64,000 nucleotides of DNA from Clostridiaceae bacterium BL-3 (GCA_902809985.1 CADDXC010000001.1:2170001-2234000), one strand, 5' to 3'. Shown: positions 18,253 through 27,529, counted from the stretch's first letter. The notes: generated by a model from the letters alone, not told the origin. Numbers and translations are program-made.

Positions 18253-19557
18253 ATGTCTCATTCAGAAACATTTTTTGATTATAGAGACCTAATAACCGGT
18301 GTAGATACAAAAATCCCCTTAAAGAACGGGAAACTCGTACCTGCTATAAATTTTGATAATGCCGCCACTACTCCACCATTTAATTATGTTATAGAAAAAA
18401 TAAATAGTTTCTTACCCTATTATTCCTCTATTCATAGAGGAAATGGTTTTAAATCTAAATTATCTTCTGATGCCTACGAAATGTCAAGAGATATCGTCTG
18501 TAACTTTGTGCACTGCGATCCTCAAAAAAATACAGTAATTTATGTAAATAACACCACAGGAGCTATCAATAAACTATCCTATATATTCAATAATTTATAC
18601 AAAAATTCAATTATACTATCTACCAGAATGGAACATCATTCCAATGATCTACCCTGGAGAAGCAAATTTAAAATGGATTATGTTGAAGTGGACGAGCTTG
18701 GCAAATTAAAGCTGTCAGATCTTAAATATAAACTAAAAAAACACCACGGTAAAGTAAAACTCGTATGTGTAGCTGGTGCATCTAATGTTACCGGATACAA
18801 GAACCCAATATATACGATAGCCAAAATTGCTCACCACTATGGAGCTGAAATCTTAGTTGATGGAGCACAGCTTGTACCTCATTATCCCATATATATGCAG
18901 CAAAAGTCAAAGGAAGAATCTATTGACTACTTAGCTTTTTCCGCTCATAAAATGTACGCTCCTTTTGGAATAGGCGTACTCATAGGTCCAAAAAATACTT
19001 TCAGCAACGCACCACCAGAATACAGCGGAGGTGGCACAATAAAGGTAGTAACAGACAATTCCGTACTTTGGGATGATCCTCCAGGAAAAAATGAGGCAGG
19101 AACTCCCAATGTGCTTGGAGTTACAGCCCTTGTCTCTTCAATCAAAGTATTGAATAAATTATCGTTAAATTCTATAGATAAAAGAGAAAGTGACATATAC
19201 AACTATACTTTAAATAAAATGCTGCAGCTGCCGGATATCACCATATACGGTGATACAAATCCTGGCTGTGATAAAGTTGCTATTCTTCCCTTCAATATAA
19301 AGGGACTGCATCATGAAACCACTGCAAAACTATTGTCAGATTTATCTGGTATTTCTGTAAGAAGCGGCTGCTTCTGTGCTCATCCTTATGTTCAAAGACT
19401 ACTGGAACTTTCCCCTGAGGAAATAAACTATTTCAAAACTCACTTCAATAATTTTCGTCCCGGTATTGTTAGATTAAGTTTTGGCTTATACAATACCTAC
19501 AATGAAGTTGATATATTAATAGATACTTTAAAAAAAATAATTAAAAATAAAAAATAA
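18253..19557 (+). CDS. Aminotransferase class V / cysteine desulfurase-like protein
   Basis: A 434-residue PLP enzyme of the NifS/SufS fold. The N-terminal FDNAATTPP motif, the PLP lysine in AFSAHKMYAPFG (K233) and an active-loop cysteine in SGCFCAHPYV (C375) are all present. The first 30 residues before the DNAATT motif are longer than usual. AACAGGAAGTG precedes the ATG. It is a single gene, with no scaffold or transporter beside it. It differs strongly from the 6640-7794 enzyme, so it is a separate subfamily and not a recent duplicate. The substrate is not identifiable. Confidence 0.83.
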   Translation: MSHSETFFDYRDLITGVDTKIPLKNGKLVPAINFDNAATTPPFNYVIEKINSFLPYYSSIHRGNGFKSKLSSDAYEMSRDIVCNFVHCDPQKNTVIYVNNTTGAINKLSYIFNNLYKNSIILSTRMEHHSNDLPWRSKFKMDYVEVDELGKLKLSDLKYKLKKHHGKVKLVCVAGASNVTGYKNPIYTIAKIAHHYGAEILVDGAQLVPHYPIYMQQKSKEESIDYLAFSAHKMYAPFGIGVLIGPKNTFSNAPPEYSGGGTIKVVTDNSVLWDDPPGKNEAGTPNVLGVTALVSSIKVLNKLSLNSIDKRESDIYNYTLNKMLQLPDITIYGDTNPGCDKVAILPFNIKGLHHETTAKLLSDLSGISVRSGCFCAHPYVQRLLELSPEEINYFKTHFNNFRPGIVRLSFGLYNTYNEVDILIDTLKKIIKNKK

Positions 19558-19643
19558 CTTTTATTTATTTTTAGCTTAACAATCAATTTTTAGGCCAAAA
19601 ACTCTAGTAATTACAAGCTTTCCCAAGTTAAAAGTTTAAAATT

Positions 19644-19708
19644 AAGAGTTAATAGTAGATTAGTAGATTTTAGTCATCATCGAAAATCTTCATCTACTAT
19701 TAACTCTT
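19644..19708. terminator. Long bipartite hairpin between convergent genes
   Basis: A 17-bp perfect outer stem (19644-19660 with 19692-19708) encloses a second 7-bp stem (19665-19671 with 19683-19689). It lies between the convergent desulfurase-like gene and the membrane protein gene. It may serve as a bidirectional terminator, or be a small mobile repeat. Confidence 0.5.
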
Positions 19709-19739
19709 CACTATAATCTCTAAACATAGAATCATATTA

Positions 19740-20168
19740 TCAACTGGAAAGTCCTGCAGATAAAACCAATACCATGAGTATCGGAATACTATCACATATA
19801 ATCCATCCTAAAAGTATAAGTACAATACTTAACTTACCATATTTATTAAAAAAATACAGTATTAAATTATAAAAGAAAAATAAATTGGTCATAATAAATA
19901 TGAGGATTATAGGAACTGGATCAGATATGCTATAGACTACTATGATATGAACCATAAAAATCAATGCCAAAACAGTACCCAGAAAGAATATCACTTTAAG
20001 CCCATCTCTATTTTTAACCTTGAGAAATATGTAAATACCATCATATATACACAACAAGCAGGGTATAAGTACAAGTATCTCCAACTTGTCTATAAAAAAG
20101 TACGCTGTAATTAAAATTGCCGTGAAAGCCAGTATTTTAATATTAAAATTTAGATTTTTATCGTTCAT
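19740..20168 (-). CDS. Small integral membrane protein of unknown function
   Basis: Not recognised. The 142-residue protein has about four to five hydrophobic helices and few charged residues apart from short loops; no catalytic motif is visible. GGAAAGGAGATACT precedes the ATG. It lies 48 bases downstream of the HAD phosphatase gene on the same strand and could share its transcript. Confidence 0.65.
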   Translation of the reverse strand: MNDKNLNFNIKILAFTAILITAYFFIDKLEILVLIPCLLCIYDGIYIFLKVKNRDGLKVIFFLGTVLALIFMVHIIVVYSISDPVPIILIFIMTNLFFFYNLILYFFNKYGKLSIVLILLGWIICDSIPILMVLVLSAGLSS

Positions 20169-20216
20169 CTATAGTATCTCCTTTCCAAGCCTGGATGTCT
20201 GTGTTCTTATTTATTT

Positions 20217-21008
20217 TCACACTTTATTTAATATAAATTTTTCCAAAGCATAGGCTGCTCCATCTTCTCTGTTGCTTTTAGTTATATAATCTGCAGCTGC
20301 CTTCAATCCATCAGAACCATTATCCATTGCTATTCCGAATCCCGCATAATTTATCATGGAGATATCATTATCCCAATCTCCTATGGATAATATCTCCTCT
20401 CGATTTATGCCATAATCCTCTGCAACCCTCTTAAGCATTTTTCCCTTGTCTACCTTTTTGTTGAATATTTCTAAATAATTTGGAAGTGAAAAATTAGCAT
20501 TTATCTTATTTCCAAACTCATCTAAGATTTCCTCTCTTATTGTCAAAAGTTTTGCTCTATCCTCAACAAGAACTATTTTGTACATAGGTTGACTGCTAAA
20601 AAATGAAGACAGTTTTCCCACTTCATTCCAATGAGCTATATAATCATTAAGGTTCATATAATCAGTTATTTTTTCTATATAGACCTTTGCTTCATCAAAC
20701 AATATGCAATATATATTGTTTTTTTCGGACATATGTATAATTCTACTACATATTTTATTTTCAATGGGTTCTCCTAAAATCAATTTACTTTTTCTATATA
20801 GATTTGCCCCATTTAAACATATTACAAAGTCTTCCAGCCCCAATTCATTTGAAAAATTTTTCAACCCGTTAAATTCCCTTCCTGAAACTAAGATCACTTT
20901 TATTCCCAATGTTTGTATTTTCTTTACTACTTCTATAGTCCTCTTGCTCAAAACATGATTTTCATTCAATAAAGTCCCATCCATGTCCATTGATACTAGT
21001 TTATACAT
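20217..21008 (-). CDS. Cof-type HAD-IIB family phosphatase
   Basis: Haloacid dehalogenase-like sugar- or nucleotide-phosphate phosphatase, 263 residues. The catalytic aspartates lie in SMDMDGTLLN (about 7-16). Motif II is VSGRE, motif III lysine is in KVDKGKMLK, and motif IV is GDWDNDISM. The large C2B cap between motifs II and III defines the Cof subgroup. GAGGAGG lies before the ATG. Members act on many phosphorylated metabolites, so the substrate is open. Confidence 0.9.
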   Translation of the reverse strand: MYKLVSMDMDGTLLNENHVLSKRTIEVVKKIQTLGIKVILVSGREFNGLKNFSNELGLEDFVICLNGANLYRKSKLILGEPIENKICSRIIHMSEKNNIYCILFDEAKVYIEKITDYMNLNDYIAHWNEVGKLSSFFSSQPMYKIVLVEDRAKLLTIREEILDEFGNKINANFSLPNYLEIFNKKVDKGKMLKRVAEDYGINREEILSIGDWDNDISMINYAGFGIAMDNGSDGLKAAADYITKSNREDGAAYALEKFILNKV

Positions 21009-21179
21009 AAATGCCCTCCTCTGTATGCTAAATACTACATAATACTAATAAACCACACTAATTAATTTGTTGAGTTCTTTCCAAATTGAAATTATTTGAC
21101 AATAAACGTAAATATCACTACAATATATTTGATGATCTCAGAATTAAACACATCATACAAAACATAGAGGTATTAAATC

Positions 21180-22085
21180 ATGGAAACTCATAAAAGCAGA
21201 AAAAAATTTATAGCAGATTTATTTTTATTGCTGGCCGCTATGCTATGGGGTGGAGGCTATGCTGCTACAAAAGATGCTCTAAATAGCATAACTCCATTAT
21301 ATATGATGGCCATACGATTTTTATGTGCTGGAATTTTAATTTCAGTTATTTTTTTCAAAATAATGATGAAAATAACTCTAGAAGATATAACTCGTGGTTT
21401 TATAATAGGCATATTCTTGTTTTTGGCTTACACTGCCCAGACAGTAGGACTTAACTATACAACTGCCAGCAAGCAATCTTTTTTAACTTCAGTTTATGTA
21501 ATTATACTTCCCTTTTTATACTGGGCTGTATTCAAGACAAAACCTACTCATAGAGCTATAATTTCAGCCGTAATTTCCCTTATTGGCATAGGAATACTGA
21601 GTTTTAAATCAAATATGCAGCTCAATATAAATATTGGAGACTGGCTGACACTCTTATCAGCTGTTTTATTTGCATCACATATAATTTCCATAGCTTGTTT
21701 TACAAGAAAATCCAATCCGATAATACTATCTGTAGTACAGATGATGTTTGCCGGTATATTTTCTCTTCTATTTGCAATTATTTTTGAACCAAGTTTTTCA
21801 GGAATACGTGATAGTGCTTTATTCCCTATTTTTTACCTAGTAGTCTTTAGCACCATGATAGGATTTTTAATTCAAAACATAGCTCAAAAATATACCAATC
21901 CCAATCATGTGGGAATATTACTTTCACTAGAATCTGTATTTGGTGCGATCATATCCATGATATTTTTGAATGAAGTATTTACATTGAATATGATAATAGG
22001 TTGCAGCATCATATTTTTATCCGTATTTATCTCAGAAACAAAATTAAAATTTACATTTAAAAGAAATTCTCGAAATATATCTTAA
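21180..22085 (+). CDS. EamA/DMT family transporter
   Basis: A 301-residue protein with ten predicted helices in two repeated EamA halves (about 12-145 and 155-285). The first begins with LLLAAMLWGGGYAATKDAL, and the GLNYTTASKQSFLTS segment is typical for the family. TAGAGG sits before the ATG. These proteins export amino acids, nucleosides or other metabolites; the substrate is unknown. It converges with ytfJ. Confidence 0.88.
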   Translation: METHKSRKKFIADLFLLLAAMLWGGGYAATKDALNSITPLYMMAIRFLCAGILISVIFFKIMMKITLEDITRGFIIGIFLFLAYTAQTVGLNYTTASKQSFLTSVYVIILPFLYWAVFKTKPTHRAIISAVISLIGIGILSFKSNMQLNINIGDWLTLLSAVLFASHIISIACFTRKSNPIILSVVQMMFAGIFSLLFAIIFEPSFSGIRDSALFPIFYLVVFSTMIGFLIQNIAQKYTNPNHVGILLSLESVFGAIISMIFLNEVFTLNMIIGCSIIFLSVFISETKLKFTFKRNSRNIS

Positions 22086-22109
22086 TTCAATACTATAAGT
22101 TATTTATTC

Positions 22110-22481
22110 TCACTGTTCTTCCTCTTTATTTTTGTTTTTCTTTATTCCCATTTTCTTAATTATATCAGGAACCAACTCTATTATCTTGTCTAAACTGTCC
22201 TTATTTTTAATGGGAATTAATTTAACATTATCCTCTTTTATAACAAGCACAGCATCTGCAGTTATCTTTGCACCCGCACCCATACCTGATCCAGAACCTT
22301 CCTTTTTATCTTTATCTCCAGCTGTATCCTCTCCTCCTCCAGCAGCACATCCAAAATTAACAGTTATAAATGGCACCAAAGTTATATCTCCTACATTTAT
22401 GGGTTTACCAACAACTGTTTCTGTCTTTAAAAAATTTTCCAATTTTGAAAATAGCATCTCCGTATTTTCCTTAATATCCAT
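22110..22481 (-). CDS. ytfJ: GerW/YtfJ family sporulation protein
   Basis: A 123-residue protein of the GerW family, required in Bacillus for normal spore germination. Seen: an N-terminal helix, the GDITLVPFITVNFGCAAGGG segment, a glycine-rich linker (about 60-75) and the core ADAVLVIKEDNVKLIPI. AAGGAGG precedes the ATG. It lies 18 bases downstream of a DUF2953 (ytfI-like) gene, the same pairing as in Bacillus. Confidence 0.92.
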   Translation of the reverse strand: MDIKENTEMLFSKLENFLKTETVVGKPINVGDITLVPFITVNFGCAAGGGEDTAGDKDKKEGSGSGMGAGAKITADAVLVIKEDNVKLIPIKNKDSLDKIIELVPDIIKKMGIKKNKNKEEEQ

Positions 22482-22499
22482 GTTAATACCTCCTTAATA

Positions 22500-23159
22500 T
22501 CAAATATCAGCTGACTTCACTTCACTGGTTTTTTCATATCCGACTCTCTCTGCTCTATCTCTCCTATGAAACCTTTTTTTCATAAAATCAGCCATAAGAA
22601 CTCTAAACATTATAAAAATAAAAGATATAACTTTTAAGCTTCCTTTAATTTCTACACTTACGTTAAAAACATCGTCAAAAAAATCCGGTTTCATATTTAT
22701 AGATTTTTTTGGCATTATATTTTTAATTATAGCAAAAATCCCTCCTAATATTCCAGTGATATAAGGATCCTCTAAACCATAGTTCCCCTCTATTTTAACA
22801 TATTTAGGCTTAATTATAAGTATAATTTTTTTTATAAATTTTTTATATGAGTAATTTCTTTTAATTTTATTCAAAACATTGTGCAGAAACTCAGTATTAT
22901 CGGTCTTATGAGGCTTATATTTCTTAAAGTTATTAGATATTCTTTTTTTTGCAAACAATATCTTTATAAACAATTCCATATTTTTTCCCTTTCCCATCCC
23001 TATTATAGAAATTACACCTAAAAGCAAATCAATTTTAAAACTATATTTAAATTTACTTTTTTCGAGTATAACTTCTATTTTGTATTTTGTATTACATACT
23101 ATAGTTAAAGTTAAAAGAGCTAAAATTGTTAAAATTACAATCCCTGTTATTTTTAACAT
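22500..23159 (-). CDS. DUF2953 (YtfI-like) membrane-anchored protein
   Basis: A 219-residue protein with an N-terminal transmembrane helix (about 3-21), a basic middle and a second hydrophobic stretch near 140 and 180. YtfI proteins sit beside ytfJ in many spore formers, and this spacing suggests one operon expressed in sporulation. GGGGAGG lies 15 bases before the ATG, a rather long spacing, so the start is somewhat uncertain. The biochemical role is unknown. Confidence 0.8.
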   Translation of the reverse strand: MLKITGIVILTILALLTLTIVCNTKYKIEVILEKSKFKYSFKIDLLLGVISIIGMGKGKNMELFIKILFAKKRISNNFKKYKPHKTDNTEFLHNVLNKIKRNYSYKKFIKKIILIIKPKYVKIEGNYGLEDPYITGILGGIFAIIKNIMPKKSINMKPDFFDDVFNVSVEIKGSLKVISFIFIMFRVLMADFMKKRFHRRDRAERVGYEKTSEVKSADI

Positions 23160-23322
23160 CTCAAATTTATAATACCTCCCCCTATAGAATTTAATTTTTT
23201 ACAAGCACTTTACTATCTACTATAAATTTATAATATCTAAAAATTTTATGAATTTAAATATATATTTTTTTGATTTTTTTTGATAAAATCTATATGAAGT
23301 TTATAATTAGGAGAGATTAACT

Positions 23323-23904
23323 ATGCTTTTTTTCTTATACATATCAGGATTTTTAGCTGTACTGGTTGGAATAAAATTATTCTATAAACAGAATAAAAAA
23401 ATAGCAAATAAAAATTACAGTGAAAAAAAAATATTACAGTATTGGATAAAGAGGATGATTGTAAATATAACGACTATGTGTTTAACAGCTATATTTGTAC
23501 TATTCATCGTTCCACTTTTGATATGGATATTTGCGCCCAAAGAAACAGGTACTGTAGATAAAATTCTCGAAAGTAAAAATTTAACTCCGATTTCATCCTC
23601 AAATAAAAATAGCTACATAAAGGAAGTATTAAACGGAAATGCTAAAAGCTGTTTAGTGAACATAGATGACAATGGAAATCAAAGTTTACAAAATTTTAAT
23701 AGTAAATCTGTAGAAATTGTATCTACTGACAAAGAAAAACCTAAATATGAAAGAATAGCAGAATATAAAATAAAAAAATTAAAGGGTAACTGGATAATAC
23801 CAAACTCTGTAAATGACATCTATGCTAATGTCTATATAGATTACAGTCAAAAAAATTTTATAAGAAATAAAGTAAAATTAATAGTACCGGCTAATTCAAA
23901 ATAA
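23323..23904 (+). CDS. Membrane protein of unknown function
   Basis: Not recognised. The 193-residue protein has a hydrophobic helix at about 1-20 and another at about 45-70, then a polar C-terminal domain of about 120 residues, probably outside the membrane. The TAGGAGAG site lies before the ATG. It heads a plus-strand group with a DUF4491 gene and an LRAT-domain gene, though the gap of about 170 bases leaves co-transcription unproven. Confidence 0.65.
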   Translation: MLFFLYISGFLAVLVGIKLFYKQNKKIANKNYSEKKILQYWIKRMIVNITTMCLTAIFVLFIVPLLIWIFAPKETGTVDKILESKNLTPISSSNKNSYIKEVLNGNAKSCLVNIDDNGNQSLQNFNSKSVEIVSTDKEKPKYERIAEYKIKKLKGNWIIPNSVNDIYANVYIDYSQKNFIRNKVKLIVPANSK

Positions 23905-24075
23905 TCATCGACCATATGATCCCATTATTTCGAATTAAAGGTGCCACGATTATTATATCATATAAAATCTATGACATCTATTTGGTTTCAAAATAGTAAA
24001 ATACACATAAAAAAGATATAATGATATTATATTAAAATAGAATTAAGACTCTAAATTTCTACAGGGGGTGATTAC

Positions 24076-24357
24076 ATGCTTAATTACTATGGACTTATTA
24101 CCGGCATTTTTGTATTGGTTTTAACAGGTATCGGCCACGTAATCGTAATAAAGGGCGAATATTATTTTGGAATAAAAATATGGCCTTTATTTTTATTGCT
24201 GGGATGTATAAGCATAATCTTTTCTCTATTGAATGAAAATGCCCTGATATCCGGCCTTTTAGGCATTTTAGGGGTTACTTCTTTTTGGAGTATATTGGAG
24301 TTGTTTAAACAGAAGAAGAGAGTATCTAAAGGCTGGTTCCCTAAAAAAGATAATTAA
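24076..24357 (+). CDS. DUF4491 family small membrane protein
   Basis: A 93-residue protein with three hydrophobic helices and a basic C-terminus. The segments GLITGIFVLVLTGIGHVIVI and GVTSFWSILELFKQKKRV match the DUF4491 pattern. CAGGGGGTG precedes the ATG. It ends 22 bases before the LRAT-domain gene, so the two are likely co-transcribed. Function is unknown. Confidence 0.82.
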   Translation: MLNYYGLITGIFVLVLTGIGHVIVIKGEYYFGIKIWPLFLLLGCISIIFSLLNENALISGLLGILGVTSFWSILELFKQKKRVSKGWFPKKDN

Positions 24358-24379
24358 GATACAAAGCAGGGTGTTTTAA

Positions 24380-25192
24380 ATGAAAAAATACTTTTTTATA
24401 AAATCAATATCAATATTTATAATAATTGCATTTGCACTTTTTTTCTGCTGTATTTATATATCTCAAAACAAGTCAAAGGACATTTACAAATACAGTGAAA
24501 TCCAGATACCACTGGAAGCTAAAATCCTGTGGGATAATTCCACTTTAAAAAACATATCTGTAAAATATAAGGGCAACGATACCATAGATGCATATATCTT
24601 TCCCAGTGCTAACGGCAGAACTTTACTTATAAATCCACCTATAGACGGATTTACAGAAGGCAGTAAAATTTATGTCACTTTATCTCCGAACTTACATTTC
24701 AAAAATTATGAGTTAAAAAGCAAAAAAAGATTGCGCTTTAATGTAAAATCAGACAATTTATCTGCACTGTCAAAAGTTTCAAGAATACCCAAATATGGAG
24801 ATATAATAGGAACCACCGATAATTTCATGGGATACAGATATAATCATTATGGGATATATATTGGCAACAATAAAGTTATTCACTACTGCAGCAGTACAGG
24901 TAATGCAAAAGATGCAAAAATACAGGAAACAAATATGGCTCCTTATTTTAAGCCTGGAAACTATTTTATCTTAAATGTAAAGAGCAATGTTGAATTCAGC
25001 TCTGAGGAAACTGTAAGAAGAGCAAGGACAAGACTTGGAGAAAAGAGCTATAGTCTTTTGCAAAATAATTGTGAGCATTTTGCCCTCTGGGCTAAAACCG
25101 GAAATTCAAAATCCTATCAACTAATTAACTTGTCACAGAAAGAATTAGCTCAGATAAAAATGTTCACAGCAATGGGTATAAATTTACAGTAG
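24380..25192 (+). CDS. Membrane-anchored LRAT-domain protein (NlpC/P60-like fold)
   Basis: A 270-residue protein with an N-terminal membrane anchor (about 9-28), a beta-rich middle domain (about 38-125) that looks Ig-like, and a C-terminal LRAT-like domain (about 138-240). The probable catalytic set is H156 in YNHYGIYIG, H168 in VIHYC and C231 in NNCEHFALWAKTG. LRAT-fold proteins are thiol acyltransferases or hydrolases related to NlpC/P60 peptidases. An extracellular lipid- or peptide-directed role is inferred from the anchor. The IS605 element begins about 20 bases after its stop. Confidence 0.82.
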   Translation: MKKYFFIKSISIFIIIAFALFFCCIYISQNKSKDIYKYSEIQIPLEAKILWDNSTLKNISVKYKGNDTIDAYIFPSANGRTLLINPPIDGFTEGSKIYVTLSPNLHFKNYELKSKKRLRFNVKSDNLSALSKVSRIPKYGDIIGTTDNFMGYRYNHYGIYIGNNKVIHYCSSTGNAKDAKIQETNMAPYFKPGNYFILNVKSNVEFSSEETVRRARTRLGEKSYSLLQNNCEHFALWAKTGNSKSYQLINLSQKELAQIKMFTAMGINLQ

Positions 25193-25212
25193 CCATCTTG
25201 ATTTAGAAATTA

Positions 25213-25330
25213 AGTGAACTACCACCACTTATAGAAGTGGATGGCTTCTTAGTCAATATTCCTAATGGAACAAGTTTACCTAAGCTCTAAAGGTTGAACC
25301 AACCTCAGTGTATTACCAAAATTATATGGC
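25213..25330 (-). ncRNA. Candidate omega RNA at the tnpB 3' end
   Basis: In IS605 elements the RNA guiding TnpB comes from the tnpB 3' end through the right-end hairpin. Its guide is the flanking genomic DNA just beyond the element. Here the right-end hairpin is intact, and the guide would read minus-strand bases from about 25212 down to 25195. This is inferred from family knowledge. Confidence 0.45.
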
Positions 25331-26410
25331 TAATTTCAGCAGATTTTTACTGGCGTTTATATCCCTGTCATGGTGTGTGTCACATTTAGGACAGATCCAT
25401 TCCCTGAGTGCAAGATTTTTTACTTCTCTATTCTTATATCCACAAACTGAACACAATTGACTACTTGCATAATTACCGGGTGCCACTATTATTTTTCTGC
25501 CATACCATCCAGCCTTGTATTCCAGCATTCTTCTGAATTCACTCCAGCTTGCTTCGCTTATTGCCTTTGCCAGCCTGTGATTCTGCTGCATATTTTTAAC
25601 TTTTAAGTCCTCAATAACTATAGATTGGTTCTCTCTAATTAGTTTTATTGATAACTTATTTAAGAAGTCTGCCCTTTGATTCACTATCTTCTCGTGTAAT
25701 TTAGATAATTTTAACCTAGCTTTTTTTCTGTTATTACTGCCTTTTTTCTTCCTTGATAGGTCCCTTTGAAGTTTGACAAGCCTTCTCTCTGATTTTCTCA
25801 GATATTTTGGGTTGGCCTCTCTATATCCATCTGAACATATTGCAAATTCTTTTAGTCCCATATCTATTCCTATTTTTTTACTTACTTCAGGCAGCTTTTT
25901 AATCTCACAATTAACCAGTATAGATATAAAATATTTGCCACTCGACACCTGGGATATAGTACATGATTTAATTATTCCGTTGAATTCTCTATGCTGTTTT
26001 ATCTTTATCATGGATTTTAATTTAGGTAATTTAATATGTTCATCTTTGATATAAACTGTTCCATTTTGATTATTGGTTGTATAACTGTTATAGTTACTTT
26101 TCTTACTTTTGAATTTAGGGAAACCTATTGATTTATTTCTAAAGAAATTTTTATATGCTTTATTTAGATTCATTTGAGCATTTGCAAGAGCAAGACTGTC
26201 AACTTCTTTAAGCCATTCAAATTCTTTCTTATACTGTGCTGGAGTAGGATACTTAATTTTTTTAATATCCGAATCTTTGTTTTCCTTGTATGACTTAATT
26301 CTATCAGCCAGCATTTGGTTATATATAAACCTGACACAGCCAAAAGTTCCAGCAAAATACAATTTTTGTTCTTTGTTCGGATAAATTCTGTATTTATATG
26401 CTTTTAACAC
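25322..26410 (-). CDS. tnpB: RNA-guided endonuclease TnpB (IS605 OrfB)
   Basis: RuvC-type nuclease, ancestor of Cas12, guided by omega RNA. The 362-residue protein is full length and all key residues are visible: D183 in [10 protein letters not shown]267 in [10 protein letters not shown], zinc-ribbon cysteines C320, C323, C340 and C343, and the final acidic motif [11 protein letters not shown] (about 346-356). The start is GTG at 26410 with GAGGCGA upstream. It should be able to cut DNA if the omega RNA is made, although the partner transposase is damaged. Confidence 0.93.
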   Translation of the reverse strand: MLKAYKYRIYPNKEQKLYFAGTFGCVRFIYNQMLADRIKSYKENKDSDIKKIKYPTPAQYKKEFEWLKEVDSLALANAQMNLNKAYKNFFRNKSIGFPKFKSKKSNYNSYTTNNQNGTVYIKDEHIKLPKLKSMIKIKQHREFNGIIKSCTISQVSSGKYFISILVNCEIKKLPEVSKKIGIDMGLKEFAICSDGYREANPKYLRKSERRLVKLQRDLSRKKKGSNNRKKARLKLSKLHEKIVNQRADFLNKLSIKLIRENQSIVIEDLKVKNMQQNHRLAKAISEASWSEFRRMLEYKAGWYGRKIIVAPGNYASSQLCSVCGYKNREVKNLALREWICPKCDTHHDRDINASKNLLKLAI

Positions 26411-26427
26411 ATTTTCGCCTCATTTCA

Positions 26428-26754
26428 TTAACTTTTACTCCAAAAGTACTCTTTCCATAATTGTTTTTTTATCGATGGGAACTCCTTTTTTATAAGTCTG
26501 CTGCTGGCACTCTTATAAGCATTTATAAATTTTGATATATTTGTATTTGGTGATCCTCTAAACAAAAGGTGTACGTGGTCTTTATCATGATTCCATTCGC
26601 ATAAAGTAATATTGTATTTAGGGCATATATACTCAAATATTCCCTTTAGCCTATTTGATATTTTATCATTTATTACTTTTCTCCTATATTTAACAACCAA
26701 TACCAAATGATAATTTAGCAAAAATACTGAATGATTATTTGTATCTAAATCTAT
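26428..26754 (-). pseudogene. tnpA: Degenerate IS200-type transposase TnpA
   Basis: Y1 HUH transposase homolog. The HUH motif survives in KDHVHLLF. The frame stops right after KEYFWSKS, before the C-terminal helix that carries the catalytic tyrosine. At the other end the reading frame continues upstream of the first possible start (TTG, 26721) through family-like residues NNHSVFLLNYHL to an ATA at 26754, where relatives start with ATG. Loss of both start and catalytic tail makes it non-functional. Relatives are about 130-150 residues. Confidence 0.8.
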
Positions 26755-26825
26755 TTATTTAACTCATTTATATATTTACCACTGATTTTAGAATACATCA
26801 TATATAATAATTCGTCAAGTAGTTA

Positions 26826-26852
26826 TTATTTTAGGCATCGAGCCTAAAATAA
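26826..26852. repeat. Hairpin inside the left end of the IS605 element
   Basis: An 11-bp perfect stem (TTATTTTAGGC with GCCTAAAATAA) and a 5-base loop lie between the left tip and tnpA. It may shield the element from outside transcription. Confidence 0.5.
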
Positions 26853-26907
26853 CAAGGACTATTCATCTCCCACTTATAGAAGATAGGAGAATTACGCCCT
26901 TTTTGTT

Positions 26908-26952
26908 AAAACCGCCTTAAAATTGTAATCAAAATTTTCAAGGCGGTTTTTT
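26908..26952 (-). terminator. Terminator of the coat-F gene
   Basis: AACCGCCTT with AAGGCGGTT, with further inner pairing and T-rich ends on both strands, lies past the stop at 27004. Confidence 0.75.
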
Positions 26953-27003
26953 CATAAATATCTAACACATTTTACAACAGTTCAATTTCAATAACCCTGA
27001 GCG

Positions 27004-27477
27004 TTATTGAGCTTTATACATTCCTTTACTTTCCATATACTTGTAAATGGACTCGCCATGTTTCTGTTCCTCTTTTTGTATATGATTTAATACATCCCGT
27101 GCATTTGTATCCCTAAACTCAAATATTGAAGTATCATATGTACCTGAAACATATTTTTCTGTCATAAGCATATCCTTGCACATATCCTCATCACTGACTT
27201 GAGATGCCCCTGCCTGTGATGGAGATCTACCCGCATTTGCGTTTAAATTGGGTTTAGCCTGCTGTTTGTTGTTTAAATCAGGTACATTTCCATTTAAAAG
27301 TGAATTCACACTATTTAAATGCTCTTGTTCAATAGAAGCATTGTTTAAGAACAGTTGTCTTAACTGAGAATCCTGTGCTTGATTGGCATAATTTGTGTAT
27401 TTATTTATACACGTAACTTCATGGCTTTTTTGGTCTTCCAATAATAATCTTTCCTTATTCGTTAAATTTATTGACAT
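27004..27477 (-). CDS. Spore coat protein, coat-F (CotF) domain
   Basis: A 157-residue ferritin-like helical protein typical of clostridial coat proteins. The N-terminal helices (1-60) carry LLLEDQKSHEVTCINKYTNY. A low-complexity Asn/Gln/Ala linker spans about 62-95. The C-terminal coat-F domain has the MLMTEKYVSGTYDTSIFEF segment and a QKEEQKHGESIYKYM helix. The start is the ATG at 27477 because GGAGGTG lies just upstream; the frame is open further but without support. Expected in the mother cell during sporulation. Confidence 0.86.
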   Translation of the reverse strand: MSINLTNKERLLLEDQKSHEVTCINKYTNYANQAQDSQLRQLFLNNASIEQEHLNSVNSLLNGNVPDLNNKQQAKPNLNANAGRSPSQAGASQVSDEDMCKDMLMTEKYVSGTYDTSIFEFRDTNARDVLNHIQKEEQKHGESIYKYMESKGMYKAQ

Positions 27478-27529
27478 AAAAACACCTCCAAATCTATTTT
27501 GTATAATAGGAGATATTTTTATACCTAAT

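Larger units (their letters stand above)
25213..26890 (-). mobile_element. IS200/IS605-family element, tnpA broken, tnpB intact
   Basis: The ends carry subterminal hairpins rather than inverted repeats, as expected for this family. At the right end CCACTT and AAGTGG pair (25225-25240), followed by GTTCACTT in minus-strand reading. At the left end is an imperfect version of the same hairpin (about 26866-26888). The element contains tnpA remnants and tnpB in the same direction. Boundaries are estimates from hairpin position; no target duplication is made by this family. Confidence 0.75.
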
